From contig NZ_JASDCS010000013.1 in the NCBI RefSeq assembly GCF_030407815.1, positions 1-64,000 of the forward strand: a stretch of DNA of 64,000 nt, written 5' to 3'. A program made the translations under genes and the position numbers. Below are positions 29,557-39,987 of the stretch, piece by piece (the stretch's first letter is position 1; each line of letters opens with the position of its first letter). The notes under the pieces were generated by a model that was given only the letters and a program-made list of their open reading frames with translations, was not told the DNA's origin and ran no database searches. This stretch comes from Psychrobacter sp. APC 3281. Its GTDB lineage: Bacteria; Pseudomonadota; Gammaproteobacteria; Pseudomonadales; Moraxellaceae.

Positions 29557-30432
29557 AGAAAAGTCCTATCGATAAATGTATAAAATAAAAATGGATTGAA
29601 TGATTTTATTGTCTAGTAGTTTTTGACTAATGGGTTGTTTATAAGGGGGCTGCGCTCACTATTCAAGCCTATAAAACGGGTTTGTGCATAAAATAGCTGA
29701 AAAAGTGACCCTCCGATATGTCTAGGACTCATTGCTTATATTGAAACTTATACTAAAAATACGTCTAGAAGTAGATAAATACTATCTTATCTATTATCAA
29801 GTCATACAGATATTGATAGTACCTGTATCGACAGTGTCTATATTGATACAAATAGCGTAAATCATGTTTGACCTGACTTTTTAACATAGAATACCTGATT
29901 AATAGCCCTACAATCTACCTATCTTACTGACTAAGCCTGCAAATAGTTATGCGTTTAGTATTTTTGCTTATCTAATGTCCTTAGAGGGTATTGCGCTAAC
30001 AATAACGCTAAAAAATGCACTGTTATGGACAAAATGTACTATTTTGGTGCAAATATCTGCTGATTTTATAAATAGATAAGGCTCAAAAAACGTTTAGAAA
30101 ATAGCTGGAAATATACGGTTATTTTTATCATTTAAGTTAAATAAAAAAAAGCGCAGACAAATCAAAGTTTTGAGCCGATAAGGTTGTCTATTTGATTCTC
30201 TGCTATCAAGAGTTGGCACAGTGCTTGTATCAATAAAAACATTGACGCCTTGATTTATCGTGGTGCGCTGGGCACGATAAATGATGTACGCTGTATTCCT
30301 CCGTTACTATTCTGACATTACTGTCGCTAATGAACTGTAGTTAACGATTGGTGATAGAGCCTTAACACATAGCAAATGATAGTTGTCACATAAAATACTG
30401 AAACATATTTAATTGGTAAATGAGTATATAAA
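29557..30432. other. Long AT-rich gap between clpP and ureD with an inverted repeat
   Basis: No convincing ORF. Holds promoters for clpP (minus) and ureD (plus). GCAGACAAATCAAA (30153-30166) and TTTGATTCTCTGC (30191-30203) form an imperfect inverted repeat next to an A8 run, which would act as a minus-strand terminator if used. This marks one side of the urease block and may hold scar sequence. Confidence 0.45.
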
Positions 30433-31461
30433 ATGAGTTGGGCCTCTTCTTTAGCATTAAGTTTTGACACTGTTAGCAGTACAAGTACGGCCAAAGAAGG
30501 TACGGCTGATAACTCAAAAACGCGGCTTTATCATCGTAAGCACACGGGTGCCTTGATGGTACAGCGTGCTCTATATCCTGAGCCAAGCGTACAGCAGGGT
30601 ATTTGTCACATACTGATGTTGTACCCGCCAGCCGGTATTGCAGGTGGCGATACGCTGACTATAGACCTAAATTTGGATAGTGGTAGCCATACTGTTATCA
30701 CCACACCAGGGGCAGGTAAGTGGTATGGCAAAGACAGTGTCAGTCAAAAACATAAAGGTTCGTTGGGCAGCGATGTTGCTCACCAAAGTACGGGTCAAAA
30801 TGAAATAGCTGCCTATGCGAGCCAACATGTACAGGCCAAACTCGCAGCACATACCCGTTTAGAATGGCTGCCGCAAGAGAGTATCATTTATAACGAAGCC
30901 AATATGCATGCAGTGAGCCGCTTCGATTTGACGGATTCATCTAGTCTACTGACATGGGAGATTAGCGTATTTGGACGGCAAGCTTACGACGAGCAGTTTT
31001 TGCAAGGGCGTTATCATACTGGATTGAATATCTACCGAGATGGTAAGGTTATCGTTGCTGAGCGAGTGGCGCAGGCAGCACAAAATCGCTGGTTTACCTC
31101 AAATTTAGGACTAGCGAACCAGCATATTTACGGATCGTTTTGGGCAGTCCCTAGCTTAAGCGACGTACATGACAATCTTGCACTCTCCGCGTCACAGACT
31201 ATGCAATCGACCGAAACAGCCCAAGCAACTATCAAGCAATCATTGACCCGCTATCTAGATAATACTGTCGTAGCATTACGTCAAGTCATTGCTCAAGCAC
31301 AACTACCTGTCTACTGCACTCATAATTACCAAGCGATCAATATCCGCTACATCGGCTCAGATGTACGTGGTTGTTTTGAAGCGTTTTATCAGTTAAGAGA
31401 AGTCTTACGAGATCATTGGTGGCAACTTGAGCCCTGTCGTCCACGTATTTGGGACACCTAA
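30433..31461 (+). CDS. ureD: Urease accessory protein UreD
   Basis: 342 residues. Typical stretches are HTGALMVQRALYPE, GICHILMLYPPAGIAGGDTLTI, ATTPGAGKWYG-like (here TTPGAGKWYGKD), RLEWLPQESIIYNEA and LQGRYHT. UreD binds apo-urease and recruits UreF-UreG for nickel insertion. It is first in the ureD-A-BC-E-F-G-J run, all on the plus strand. The region near residues 95-115 (KGSLGSDVAHQSTGQNEIAAY) is longer than usual. Confidence 0.95.
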   Translation: MSWASSLALSFDTVSSTSTAKEGTADNSKTRLYHRKHTGALMVQRALYPEPSVQQGICHILMLYPPAGIAGGDTLTIDLNLDSGSHTVITTPGAGKWYGKDSVSQKHKGSLGSDVAHQSTGQNEIAAYASQHVQAKLAAHTRLEWLPQESIIYNEANMHAVSRFDLTDSSSLLTWEISVFGRQAYDEQFLQGRYHTGLNIYRDGKVIVAERVAQAAQNRWFTSNLGLANQHIYGSFWAVPSLSDVHDNLALSASQTMQSTETAQATIKQSLTRYLDNTVVALRQVIAQAQLPVYCTHNYQAINIRYIGSDVRGCFEAFYQLREVLRDHWWQLEPCRPRIWDT

Positions 31462-31579
31462 TACGGCCACTTTGAATAATGAAACTAAGATATATTGCGA
31501 CTATTTTTAATCGATATCAAATGCTTTGAAAACCTCTAATCTGCTATAAATATAATGATAAGTACAACAAGGAATTGTC

Positions 31580-31882
31580 ATGCACCTGACCCCAACAGAA
31601 AAAGACAAACTCATGCTATTTACGGCTGGTATGGTGGCTGAGCGCCGTAAAAACCGAGGCGTAAAACTCAACTACCCTGAAGCCATCGCTTATATCAGTA
31701 TGCTGCTGATGGAAGGCGCACGAGATGGCAAAAGAGTTGCCGAGCTAATGAGTGAGGGTGCTACGTATTTGTCTGCTGATGATGTCATGGAAGGTGTCGC
31801 AGAGATGGTAGATGAAGTGCAAATCGAGGCGACCTTTCCTGATGGCACCAAACTGGTCACGGTACATAATCCCATCGTGTAA
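31580..31882 (+). CDS. ureA: Urease gamma subunit
   Basis: 100 residues, the standard length. [38 protein letters not shown] and [17 protein letters not shown] are classical gamma-subunit segments. Together with the beta and alpha parts it forms the (alpha-beta-gamma)3 urease that hydrolyses urea to ammonia and carbamate. AAGGAA lies upstream of the ATG. Confidence 0.97.
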   Translation: MHLTPTEKDKLMLFTAGMVAERRKNRGVKLNYPEAIAYISMLLMEGARDGKRVAELMSEGATYLSADDVMEGVAEMVDEVQIEATFPDGTKLVTVHNPIV

Positions 31883-31938
31883 CGCTGTATACCATTGTTA
31901 TAGCACTGAAATGCTCACTATAAAATAAGGCGGCTACC

Positions 31939-34128
31939 ATGCAAGCAGGTGAATACCATATCCAAGATGGCGATATTATCTTAAACCAAGGGCGACAGGT
32001 GCAGACGATCAGTGTCAGTAATACTGGTGATAGACCTATCCAAATCGGCTCGCATTATCACTTTTATGAAGTCAATGATGCCTTGAGTTTTGACAGAGAG
32101 CAGACTCGGGGTTTTCGCCTAAATATTATCTCTGGGACTGCTGTACGTTTTGAGCCGGGCCAATCGCGGGAAGTCGAATTGGTAGCATATGCTGGCAAGC
32201 AAGATGTATATGGTTTTGCTGGACGCGTCATGGGCGCAGCTCATCCAGACAAAGCATCAGAGAGCACTACTGATAAAAAGGTAACCGCTACTTCGCAGAA
32301 GCGAGTCAGTCGTCGTATTTATGCTGAGCATTTTGGCCCTACCACAGGTGATAAAGTCCGTCTTGCCGATACCGAGCTTTGGCTACAGGTTGAAGCAGAT
32401 TTAACCAGTCATAAAGATACTGCTGTTGACCAAGCGAATACGTTACAAAGTGGTGAAAGTAGCAGCAAGCCTATTGAAATCAAAGGTGAAGAAGTTAAAT
32501 TTGGCGGTGGTAAAGTCATCCGTGATGGTATGGGGCAAGGGCAGTTACTAGGTGCGGAAGTTGCCGATACAGTTATTACCAATGCATTGGTTGTGGATTA
32601 TACAGGCATCTATAAAGCGGATATCGGCATCAAAAATGGTCGTATCAGTGCCATTGGCAAAGCGGGCAATCCTGATATCCAGCCTGCCATCGATATTCCT
32701 ATTGGCGGTGCTACCGAAATCATCTCTGGCGAAGGCAAAATTCTCACAGCAGGTGGCGTCGACAGTCATATTCATTTTATCGCGCCTCAACAGTGTGAGA
32801 CGGCGCTTATGTCAGGCGTGACCACAATGCTCGGCGGCGGTACAGGGCCAGCTCAAGGAACGCTCGCTACTACTTGTACCCCAGGGGCGTATCATATTTC
32901 CTCAATGCTAAAGTCTACTGATAGTATTCCAATGAATATTGGACTACTGGGTAAAGGTAATGTAAGTGTACCAGAGCCCATTGCTGAACAAATCGAAGCA
33001 GGTGCTGTGGGGCTAAAGCTACATGAAGATTGGGGTACAACCCCGCAAGCCATCGATAACTGCTTGAGCGTTGCTGACGACTATGATGTGCAAGTGGCCA
33101 TTCATACCGATACTTTAAATGAAAGTGGCTATCTCGAAAGTACGCTCGCTGCTTTTAAAGACCGCTGTATCCATACTTTCCATACTGAAGGGGCGGGCGG
33201 TGGCCATGCGCCCGATATTCTAAAGGCTATTGGCGAGTCGCATGTGCTGCCATCTTCAACCAACCCAACGCGACCATATACCGTCAATACCATTGATGAG
33301 CATCTCGATATGCTGATGGTTTGTCATCACCTAAGTCCTGCTATTGCTGAAGATGTGGCCTTTGCTGAGAGCCGTATTCGTCAAGAAACCATCGCAGCAG
33401 AAGACATCTTGCATGATTTGGGTGCTATCTCGATGATGAGTAGTGATTCTCAAGCGATGGGGCGAGTGGGTGAAGTGGTCATCCGTACATGGCAAACCGC
33501 GCACAAAATGAAAGTTCAACGTGGCCATCTGGCGCCAGATGTAACAGCGACCATAGAGGATGAGCAACAGTACATCACTTTGACAGACTATGACCAGAGC
33601 GCGGACAACGACAACTTCCGTATCAAACGCTACATCGCAAAATATACAATAAATCCTGCGATTACTCACGGTATTAGCGATATGGTTGGCTCAATCGAAG
33701 TGGGTAAATGGGCAGATATGGTGCTCTGGTCGCCCAAGTTTTTTGGGGTAAAACCTGAGTGCATCATCAAAGGCGGACTCATCGCTGCGGTACCGATGGG
33801 CGATATCAATGCCTCTATTCCTACTCCCCAGCCAGTGCATTATCGTCCTATGTTTGCGACATATCCAAAATCGGTTGCCCAAACTAGCATTACCTTTATG
33901 TCGCAAGCAGCGATCGACAAACAAGTAGATAAGCAGCTTGGATTGACTAAAGTCATTCAGCCAGTACACGGCATCCGTAAGATTCGTAAAAGCGATATGC
34001 GCTTTAACAGCTACTGCCCAGATATGGACATCAATCCTGAGACCTATGAAGTACGTGCGGATGGTAAGACACTCACCTGTGAGCCAGCTGATGTACTACC
34101 CATGGCACAGCGTTACTTTTTATTTTAG
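31939..34128 (+). CDS. ureC: Fused urease beta-alpha subunit (UreB-UreC)
   Basis: 729 residues in one open frame. Residues 1-100 are UreB ([42 protein letters not shown]); about 101-121 form a linker; 122-729 are UreC. Nickel and active-site residues are intact: His277/His279 (DSHIHFI), carbamylated Lys360 (GLKLHEDWG), His389 (AIHTDTLNE), His415 (TFHTEGAGG), flap Cys462-His463 and Asp503 (SSDSQAMGR). The alpha part carries extra segments near 159-178 and 535-551. It ends in the canonical MAQRYFLF. A fused gamma-beta subunit is known from Helicobacter; a beta-alpha fusion is unusual. Confidence 0.95.
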   Translation: MQAGEYHIQDGDIILNQGRQVQTISVSNTGDRPIQIGSHYHFYEVNDALSFDREQTRGFRLNIISGTAVRFEPGQSREVELVAYAGKQDVYGFAGRVMGAAHPDKASESTTDKKVTATSQKRVSRRIYAEHFGPTTGDKVRLADTELWLQVEADLTSHKDTAVDQANTLQSGESSSKPIEIKGEEVKFGGGKVIRDGMGQGQLLGAEVADTVITNALVVDYTGIYKADIGIKNGRISAIGKAGNPDIQPAIDIPIGGATEIISGEGKILTAGGVDSHIHFIAPQQCETALMSGVTTMLGGGTGPAQGTLATTCTPGAYHISSMLKSTDSIPMNIGLLGKGNVSVPEPIAEQIEAGAVGLKLHEDWGTTPQAIDNCLSVADDYDVQVAIHTDTLNESGYLESTLAAFKDRCIHTFHTEGAGGGHAPDILKAIGESHVLPSSTNPTRPYTVNTIDEHLDMLMVCHHLSPAIAEDVAFAESRIRQETIAAEDILHDLGAISMMSSDSQAMGRVGEVVIRTWQTAHKMKVQRGHLAPDVTATIEDEQQYITLTDYDQSADNDNFRIKRYIAKYTINPAITHGISDMVGSIEVGKWADMVLWSPKFFGVKPECIIKGGLIAAVPMGDINASIPTPQPVHYRPMFATYPKSVAQTSITFMSQAAIDKQVDKQLGLTKVIQPVHGIRKIRKSDMRFNSYCPDMDINPETYEVRADGKTLTCEPADVLPMAQRYFLF

Positions 34129-34290
34129 AGCTTATGATGCACGTTTATAGGATCTTTAGGACAATGAGCCATAAACCATGTATGCCAATGGTCAGTTGGT
34201 TTCTTGAGTGATATCGTATCTTTATTTCCAATACTTTTACCATCAATACTATTGACCAATAGTTTGAGCAACAACAGCCAGAGAATAATA

Positions 34291-34923
34291 ATGAAAATAT
34301 TTAATACCCGTCTAAGTACGCCTAGCGATGTCCAAAAAGCGCAATTGGCAGAACAGTATCAAGCTGATGATTACCTGCTATTAGACTTTGATACTCGTCA
34401 GCATTCTCGCTTTAGAGCTATTACTGTCTCAGGCGAAGCGGTTGGTATTGACCTACCTCGTACAGGCGTCTTAAAAGGCGATGATGTCCTTATCAATGAA
34501 TCAGGGGAGTTAATGCAAGTCATCGCCAAGCCGCAAGCGGTGACTAAGGTGACTGCTGACAATGACTTTCTACTAATGAAAGGCGCTTATCATTTGGGCA
34601 ACCGTCATGTGCCATTGATGTTTGACCATAGTTTTGACCAAGGTGATGCAGGCTATGCCTTGTATTTTGAAAATGATCATGTACTTGCACAAATGTTAGA
34701 AAACCTCGGTCTACATATCGAGTCTACCTCAGTGCCATTTGAGCCTGAGACAGGCGCTTATCAAACGGGCCAAGGGCATGCGCATGGCCACTCTCACTCT
34801 CACTCTCACTCACATGCACATTCGCATAGTGACTCTCATAGTCATAAGGAAAGTCATGACCATAGCCACGGACATAGCCATAGTCATCATGATGCGCTTG
34901 TAGGTCGTTCAAATGATGGTTGA
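34291..34923 (+). CDS. ureE: Urease accessory protein UreE, His-rich
   Basis: About 210 residues from MKIFNTRLSTP (ATG at 34291); an earlier in-frame GTG at 34204 is not supported by a ribosome site. The N-terminal domain is UreE (DDYLLLDFDTRQHSRFRA) and the metal-binding domain has GAYHLGNRHVPLM. The last ~50 residues are a His/Ser run encoded by 6-base repeats, a nickel-storage tail. It delivers Ni to the UreD-F-G complex. Its end overlaps the start of ureF. Confidence 0.95.
   Translation: MKIFNTRLSTPSDVQKAQLAEQYQADDYLLLDFDTRQHSRFRAITVSGEAVGIDLPRTGVLKGDDVLINESGELMQVIAKPQAVTKVTADNDFLLMKGAYHLGNRHVPLMFDHSFDQGDAGYALYFENDHVLAQMLENLGLHIESTSVPFEPETGAYQTGQGHAHGHSHSHSHSHAHSHSDSHSHKESHDHSHGHSHSHHDALVGRSNDG
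34775..34900 (+). repeat. His-Ser low-complexity repeat coding for the UreE tail
   Basis: CACTCT/CATAGC-type hexamers repeat irregularly, encoding many His residues separated by Ser, Ala, Gly, Asp or Lys. Confidence 0.85.
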
Positions 34924-35707
34924 TACCAGTGCTCAGCCTGCTCAATCTGCCCAACTTGGACAGCTACTGATGCTGGCATCGAGCAATTTGCCGATTGGTA
35001 GCTATACCTATTCGCAAGGTGTGGAGTCAGCGATTGAGTCAGGGGTTGTCTCTGATGAAGCTAGTACGCTTACATTTATGCAGGACTATCTAGCGCTTGC
35101 GGTTGTTGGCTACGAGCTGCCTGTATTAGGGCTGATAATGTGCGCACTCAGCCAAGGTCATGAAGCGCTAGCGGCAAATCTAGCACACGATTATCACGCT
35201 GGCCTCGAGAGTAAAGAGTTTGTACTGGAGTCGCAGCAGCTAGCACAGGCGATGGTGTCTTGGCTAAACGAAGTATTGAATCTTGGCATACCGGCCGAAA
35301 TACCTGAAGATGGATTTCTGCCGCTATTTGCTCATATTGCTCAGCATTGGCAGCTGCCACTAGCGCAGTCAATGACTACTTATGGATTTGCGCAATTAGA
35401 GAATATGGTACTTGCCGCTGTTAAGACAGTACCGTTAGGACAAATGGCAGGTCAGCGTATCCTGTGGCAATTGCAAAGCGATCTGGGTGCTCAGGTCGAT
35501 GTTCTAAGCGCTGATGTGCAACAGGCCTTTGATACTTTAATCACATCGATAAATACTATGGATAACTTAGATACAAGTGAAGAGTCATACTGCCAGCAGC
35601 TATGCCAAGACCTCTATGAATCGCTTAATATCTCTAATAACTTGCCCAATTTGGCTATCCTCTCGAGTATGCATGAGGAGCAATACAGCCGGCTGTTCCG
35701 CTCATAA
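34913..35707 (+). CDS. ureF: Urease accessory protein UreF
   Basis: 264 residues. The ATG at 34913 lies inside the end of ureE (11-base overlap), so translation is probably coupled. LLMLASSNLPIGSYTYSQGVESAIE and FVLESQQLAQAMVSWLNEV-type stretches mark UreF, which acts with UreD as a gatekeeper of UreG GTPase. A slightly longer acidic stretch near residues 205-225 is not family-typical. Confidence 0.93.
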   Translation: MMVDTSAQPAQSAQLGQLLMLASSNLPIGSYTYSQGVESAIESGVVSDEASTLTFMQDYLALAVVGYELPVLGLIMCALSQGHEALAANLAHDYHAGLESKEFVLESQQLAQAMVSWLNEVLNLGIPAEIPEDGFLPLFAHIAQHWQLPLAQSMTTYGFAQLENMVLAAVKTVPLGQMAGQRILWQLQSDLGAQVDVLSADVQQAFDTLITSINTMDNLDTSEESYCQQLCQDLYESLNISNNLPNLAILSSMHEEQYSRLFRS

Positions 35708-35764
35708 TTTTACCTTTATTTCTATTTATACTTATTAATATACAAACTGTTTTAGGAAATCAAT

Positions 35765-36454
35765 ATGTCTCTAACTCCGCTCAAAACAAAAAACTCTCAC
35801 GCTGCATCAGACGTACAAACTGATAGTAATAGCCAGAAACCGTCTTCTGCTTTGTCGTGCTTACGCCTTGGTATTGGTGGGCCAGTTGGTAGTGGTAAGA
35901 CTGCTTTGACTTTAAGGCTATGCCAAAACCTGCGTGATACCGTCAATATGGCAGTCGTGACCAATGACATCTATACCAAAGAGGATTCAGAGTTTTTGAC
36001 CCGCAATGATGCCATGCCTGCTGAGCGTATCCGCGGTGTAGAGACGGGCGGCTGTCCGCATACAGCTATCCGCGAAGATGCTTCTATTAATCTGACTGCG
36101 ATTGCTGAGCTACAAGCAACTTTTGAAGGATTGGAGTTGATTATCATTGAGTCAGGTGGCGACAATCTAGCCGCGACGTTTAGCCCAGAGTTGTCTGATT
36201 TGACCTTGTACGTCATCGATGTCTCTGCAGGCGATAAGATACCTCGTAAGGGTGGTCCTGGTATTACCAAATCTGATTTGTTGATTATCAACAAGACCGA
36301 CCTTGCACCAATGGTTGGTGCTTCGCTTGAAGTGATGGAACGCGATGCCAAAAAAATGCGTGGCGACAAACCTTTTGTCTTTAGCAATATGAAAACGGGT
36401 GATGGGCTAGACGAGATTATCGCCTTCATTAAAGAACATGGCATGCTTGCCTAA
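35765..36454 (+). CDS. ureG: Urease accessory GTPase UreG
   Basis: 229 residues. P-loop [18 protein letters not shown]; metal motif [18 protein letters not shown] with CPH; GTPase NKTD (IINKTDLAP). About 30 extra residues with Ser/Gln/Asn precede the P-loop. UreG hydrolyses GTP to insert Ni with UreD-F. It is 57 bases after ureF, and ureJ follows 50 bases later. Confidence 0.96.
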   Translation: MSLTPLKTKNSHAASDVQTDSNSQKPSSALSCLRLGIGGPVGSGKTALTLRLCQNLRDTVNMAVVTNDIYTKEDSEFLTRNDAMPAERIRGVETGGCPHTAIREDASINLTAIAELQATFEGLELIIIESGGDNLAATFSPELSDLTLYVIDVSAGDKIPRKGGPGITKSDLLIINKTDLAPMVGASLEVMERDAKKMRGDKPFVFSNMKTGDGLDEIIAFIKEHGMLA

Positions 36455-36504
36455 AAAGCAGATGAGCTTTTACCATTAAAATATAAAGAATAAGGAAAAA
36501 CCGC

Positions 36505-37257
36505 ATGACACAGTGTACAAAAGGTCTTCACATCGAAAAATCTCGCTTTTCACAAGCACTCTCAGCCCGTCATATCGTGTCTGGTTCGGCTGTGATGATG
36601 ACATCGCTGATGCTACCGTCATTGGCGCAAGCGCATTCAGGGCATATTCAATCGACTACCGCGCAAGCGCCGTCATTTTTAGGTACGCTGCAAGCAGGAC
36701 TGATGCATCCAGTGACTGGCCTTGATCATCTGTTTTTGGCCGTAGGCATGGGTATGTTGTTTTATGGACTACAAAAGCAGCGCTTAGGCATGATGTCATT
36801 GACCGCAGGGTTGTCATTAGGTGCGATATTGGGCACGGCTGGCGTACTGATTGGCGGTATTACATTTGCTGCATCATCTGGACTGATTGAAGTGGCGATA
36901 TCACTGTCGGTGGTTGTATTGGCTATGGTCTTGATGAGCCAAAAAAGCAGACAAGAGGCATTCTCTGCGCAGACCCATACAGCACGCACGCCAAGTATTC
37001 AGCAGGTGTCACTATTTGGCTTTGGTGGTCTGGCGGTGTTTCATGGCATGGCACACGCGATGGAAGTACCAGCGAATGTCGGTATAAGTGGACAGCTGGG
37101 ATTTTATGCAGGAATGATGATTACGATGCTAGCGCTATATGCAGTTGGTACGCTGGTTAGCCAGCAGTTGCAGCAACGCTTTAGTGATAGCTTGTGGTTA
37201 CAGCGCGGGCTGGTACTGCTAGGATTGAGCGCCGTATTTGCACCTGTTTTGGTGTAA
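36505..37257 (+). CDS. ureJ: HupE/UreJ family membrane protein, putative Ni permease
   Basis: 250 residues with a long N-terminal leader: MTQCTKGLHIEKSR, a hydrophobic stretch (SGSAVMMTSLMLPSLAQA) likely removed, then AHSGH at the mature end as in HupE/UreJ. Six membrane helices follow, with HPVTGLDHLFLAVGMG and FHGMAHAMEVP carrying histidines that could bind Ni. The family supplies nickel to urease or hydrogenase. Being last in the ure run supports a nickel-uptake role. Confidence 0.85.
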   Translation: MTQCTKGLHIEKSRFSQALSARHIVSGSAVMMTSLMLPSLAQAHSGHIQSTTAQAPSFLGTLQAGLMHPVTGLDHLFLAVGMGMLFYGLQKQRLGMMSLTAGLSLGAILGTAGVLIGGITFAASSGLIEVAISLSVVVLAMVLMSQKSRQEAFSAQTHTARTPSIQQVSLFGFGGLAVFHGMAHAMEVPANVGISGQLGFYAGMMITMLALYAVGTLVSQQLQQRFSDSLWLQRGLVLLGLSAVFAPVLV

Positions 37258-37290
37258 AACGCGCTTTATAGTACAAGTACTATGCTTATA

Positions 37291-37336
37291 GATTCGATGA
37301 TTGTAGGTTTGATGTTTGTAGAGTCGATAATTGTAG
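37291..37336 (+). repeat. Short direct repeat downstream of ureJ
   Basis: GATTCGATGATTGTAG (37291-37306) and GAGTCGATAATTGTAG (37321-37336): 14 of 16 identical, 30-base period, at the right-hand side of the urease block. Confidence 0.6.
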
Positions 37337-37363
37337 CTGATTTTATCTAGTTAGCGAACGCCA

Positions 37364-37405
37364 TAAAAAATGCGCCCCCGATCAAAAGGTCGGGGGCGCA
37401 TTTTA
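37364..37405 (-). terminator. Very strong bidirectional terminator between ureJ and tig
   Basis: TGCGCCCCCGATC pairs with GGTCGGGGGCGCA around AAAA; A-run before and T-run after. It would stop both the urease transcript and tig. Confidence 0.95.
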
Positions 37406-37455
37406 GTTTTGATAACCGACTACAGCATATCTAAAAAGATAGCTTGTCGTATCAA

Positions 37456-38799
37456 TTACATTGCTTGCTGCTGTTGTTGCTGAGCAGCTAGCAAGTCTTG
37501 GTAGCTAACTTCTTTGTCAGTTACTTTACCTTGAGCGATCAAGTAATCTACTACTTGGTCTTCTAGTACTACAGACTCAATGTTAGCGCGCTGCTGCTTG
37601 TCATTGGTGTAGTACTCGATAACTTCTGCTGGATCTTCGTAGTTTTCAGCGGCTTCTTTGATGAAGGTTTCTACACGCTCTTGATCTACTTCTAGGCCTT
37701 TAGTATCGATAACACGGGCAACGATGATGCCAAGACGGGCAGCACGCAGTGCTTGCTCTTCAAATAGCTCATTTGGTAGCATGTCTTTATCGAAGCTATC
37801 AGCATTTGCGCCGAACTGCTGAGAGAAACGTTGCATCATCATGTTGCGTTGACGCTCGATTTCTTGCTCTAGCATAGCGTTTGGTACATCAAACTCGTTC
37901 TTTTCTAGCAATGCGTCAAAAGTCGCTTGCTTAACTTGGCTACGCGCAGCGTTTTTGATTTCGCGTTCCATGTTTTTGCGTACGTCTTCTTTCAATTTCT
38001 CAACGCCGCCTTCTTTCACGCCGAATAGCTCAAGGAACTCTTCGTTGATTTCAGGTAGCTTAGATTTTTCAACCAATTTTACGTTGATTTTGAACTGAGC
38101 TTCTTTACCCGCTAAGTTTTCAGCTTGGTAATCTTCTGGGAAAGTGACGTCGATTACTTTTTCTTCACCAGCTTTCATGCCTTTGATACCAGCTTCAAAA
38201 CCTGGAATCATTTGGTTGCTACCGATAACTAGTTTGAAGTCTTCAGCAGAGCCGCCTTCAAATTTTTCGCCGTCGATAGAGCCTTCAAAGTCAAAAGTCA
38301 CTTGGTTGTCTTTCGCAGCCATGCCCTTTTTCTCAACGAATTCTTCACGTTGCTTTTGTAGGTTTTCGATCATGGTGTCAACGTCTTCTTCACTCACTTG
38401 TGCAGTGTGACGCTCAACTTCGATCTCATCGATACCTTGTACGTCTACTTCTGGGAAGATTTCAACAGTGGCTTGATATACCAAGAAATCGTCTTCAAGT
38501 TTTACGTCGTCGATGTTAGGCATGCCAACAGCACGGATATCTTCAGATTTGATCGCTTCAAACACAGTATCACGGATGACATCGTTGATAACTTCTTGTT
38601 GAATGCCAGCACCGTACTGAGAGCGGATGTGTGACATAGGGACGTTACCTTTACGGAAACCGTCAATCTTGGCAGTTTTCGCAACTTGGCGAATACGGCC
38701 TTCAACTTTGTTTTGAATTTTTTCAACGGGTACTTTAACCGTTAGCTGGGTTTCTTTATTAGATAGCTTGTTGGTTGTGACTTGTAAATCTGTAGCCAT
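37456..38799 (-). CDS. tig: Trigger factor
   Basis: 447 residues. The N-terminal ribosome-binding domain contains [19 protein letters not shown]; a FKBP-type PPIase domain lies about 150-245 ([36 protein letters not shown]), and the C-terminal chaperone arm is helical and ends in a poly-Gln run. It binds nascent chains at the ribosome exit. Usually the gene order is tig-clpP-clpX; here 7.9 kb separate it from clpP. Confidence 0.97.
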   Translation of the reverse strand: MATDLQVTTNKLSNKETQLTVKVPVEKIQNKVEGRIRQVAKTAKIDGFRKGNVPMSHIRSQYGAGIQQEVINDVIRDTVFEAIKSEDIRAVGMPNIDDVKLEDDFLVYQATVEIFPEVDVQGIDEIEVERHTAQVSEEDVDTMIENLQKQREEFVEKKGMAAKDNQVTFDFEGSIDGEKFEGGSAEDFKLVIGSNQMIPGFEAGIKGMKAGEEKVIDVTFPEDYQAENLAGKEAQFKINVKLVEKSKLPEINEEFLELFGVKEGGVEKLKEDVRKNMEREIKNAARSQVKQATFDALLEKNEFDVPNAMLEQEIERQRNMMMQRFSQQFGANADSFDKDMLPNELFEEQALRAARLGIIVARVIDTKGLEVDQERVETFIKEAAENYEDPAEVIEYYTNDKQQRANIESVVLEDQVVDYLIAQGKVTDKEVSYQDLLAAQQQQQQAM

Positions 38800-39333
38800 G
38801 TTAATTACACCTTTAGGATTAAGTAGTACGTTTGATTAATGAAATAGTACTTAGGGTTAAATTGTAATAGACAGACCGCGCCTCAAATTACGGGCATGTA
38901 CGACGGGCTGCCGTTGAAATAAATAGGGGATAGCGATAGTGCACAACGTCAAATTCAGTGCCAGTAGCAATCGCCGCTGATACCAAAAGGTGAACCTGTT
39001 GAGGTTGTCCATGCTATCAAATATCGATAATAAACCGTTAATGCACCGCATAATAACGCTTTTTGGTGAATTATACAGCCAAATAACGGATTTCAACAAA
39101 ATTTTAAAAGTAGAACAGTATAATCTATCTGTTTATTAAAGTAAAAATTATCTCTTTGATGGCATGTTTCCTTATGTTGCTTACTCTTGTATGACTTAAT
39201 TTTATATAAAGAGTTAGCCATATTCATAATCAATAAATAAGATAACGGACAAGAAACAGCGATAAGGTTGCAAGCGCATTATGAGCATTGAGCGCGCTTA
39301 CGGATAGTTATGGATAGAACAGCTATAAAGCAC
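38800..39333. other. Non-coding gap upstream of tig
   Basis: AT-rich, holds the tig promoter. An 80-residue minus-strand ORF at 38857-39099 has no ribosome site and reads as random; I do not annotate it. Nothing else stands out up to the end of rdgB. Confidence 0.45.
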
Positions 39334-39987
39334 TTATAAAGGTAGCTGCGCCAATAACTGCTGGATTGCCTGACCACGATGGCTGATACTGTTTTTATCA
39401 GCAGCGCTCAGACTAGCCGCACTGGCTTGCAAGTCAGGTAACCAAAACAATGGATCATAGCCAAAACCGCCGTCACCATGCGCTGTCTCTGAAATCTCAC
39501 CATGCCATAATCCTTGGGCGACAATCGGTAGCGGATCATCGGCATGACGCACCATTGCCAATACGCAAACGAACATACCTTTGATCGGAGTATCCGGCTC
39601 TGCTGCGCGGATAGGCTGCAAGTCAGCGATGAGCTTGGCGTTATTTTTACTATCGTTGCCGTGCTCACCAGCGTAGCGAGCAGAGTAGATACCTGGCGCA
39701 TTACCTAGTACAGGCACGCACAGTCCTGAATCATCAGCGATAGCAGGAAGTCCACTGATACGGCTGGCATGACGGGCTTTGATAATGGCGTTTTCTACAA
39801 AGCTTAAACCATCCTCGATCGCATCTTCAATATCAAGCTGACCTTGCGGGACAATCGTCACGTCCAAGTTCGCTTCAGCAAATAGTCGTTTAAACTCAGC
39901 CAATTTGCCTTTATTGTTACTAGCCAGTACCCATCGGTTGGCTGTTGTTGGGTGGGTAGCATTTAACGAGGTATCAGCAGTACTCAT
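39334..39987 (-). CDS. rdgB: XTP/dITP pyrophosphatase (Ham1/RdgB)
   Basis: 217 residues. WVLASNNKGKLAEFKRLF (substrate-binding), ADDSGLCVPVLGNAPGIYSARYAG and GFGYDPLFWLP plus SHRGQAI are the RdgB signatures. It removes deaminated or oxidised purine triphosphates from the pool. The first 15 residues (Thr/Ala/Asn-rich) may be untranslated; a later start would place the family N-terminus at the protein end. Confidence 0.94.
   Translation of the reverse strand: MSTADTSLNATHPTTANRWVLASNNKGKLAEFKRLFAEANLDVTIVPQGQLDIEDAIEDGLSFVENAIIKARHASRISGLPAIADDSGLCVPVLGNAPGIYSARYAGEHGNDSKNNAKLIADLQPIRAAEPDTPIKGMFVCVLAMVRHADDPLPIVAQGLWHGEISETAHGDGGFGYDPLFWLPDLQASAASLSAADKNSISHRGQAIQQLLAQLPL

Noticed and set aside
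32230-32310. Frameshift or missed stop between UreB and UreC
   Set aside because: The frame is open, the linker reads as a sensible polar segment and both flanks keep full family sequence, so a true fusion is simpler; only resequencing can exclude an error.
34775-34900. Repeats in ureE as a possible CRISPR or satellite
   Set aside because: They are hexamers in frame coding for a His-rich tail typical of UreE; no spacers.
35971-36444. 157-residue ORF antisense to ureG
   Set aside because: Mirror of strong UreG codons; Ser/Ile/Pro-rich with no motif.
38857-39099. 80-residue ORF upstream of tig
   Set aside because: No ribosome site, spans the tig promoter, composition not protein-like.
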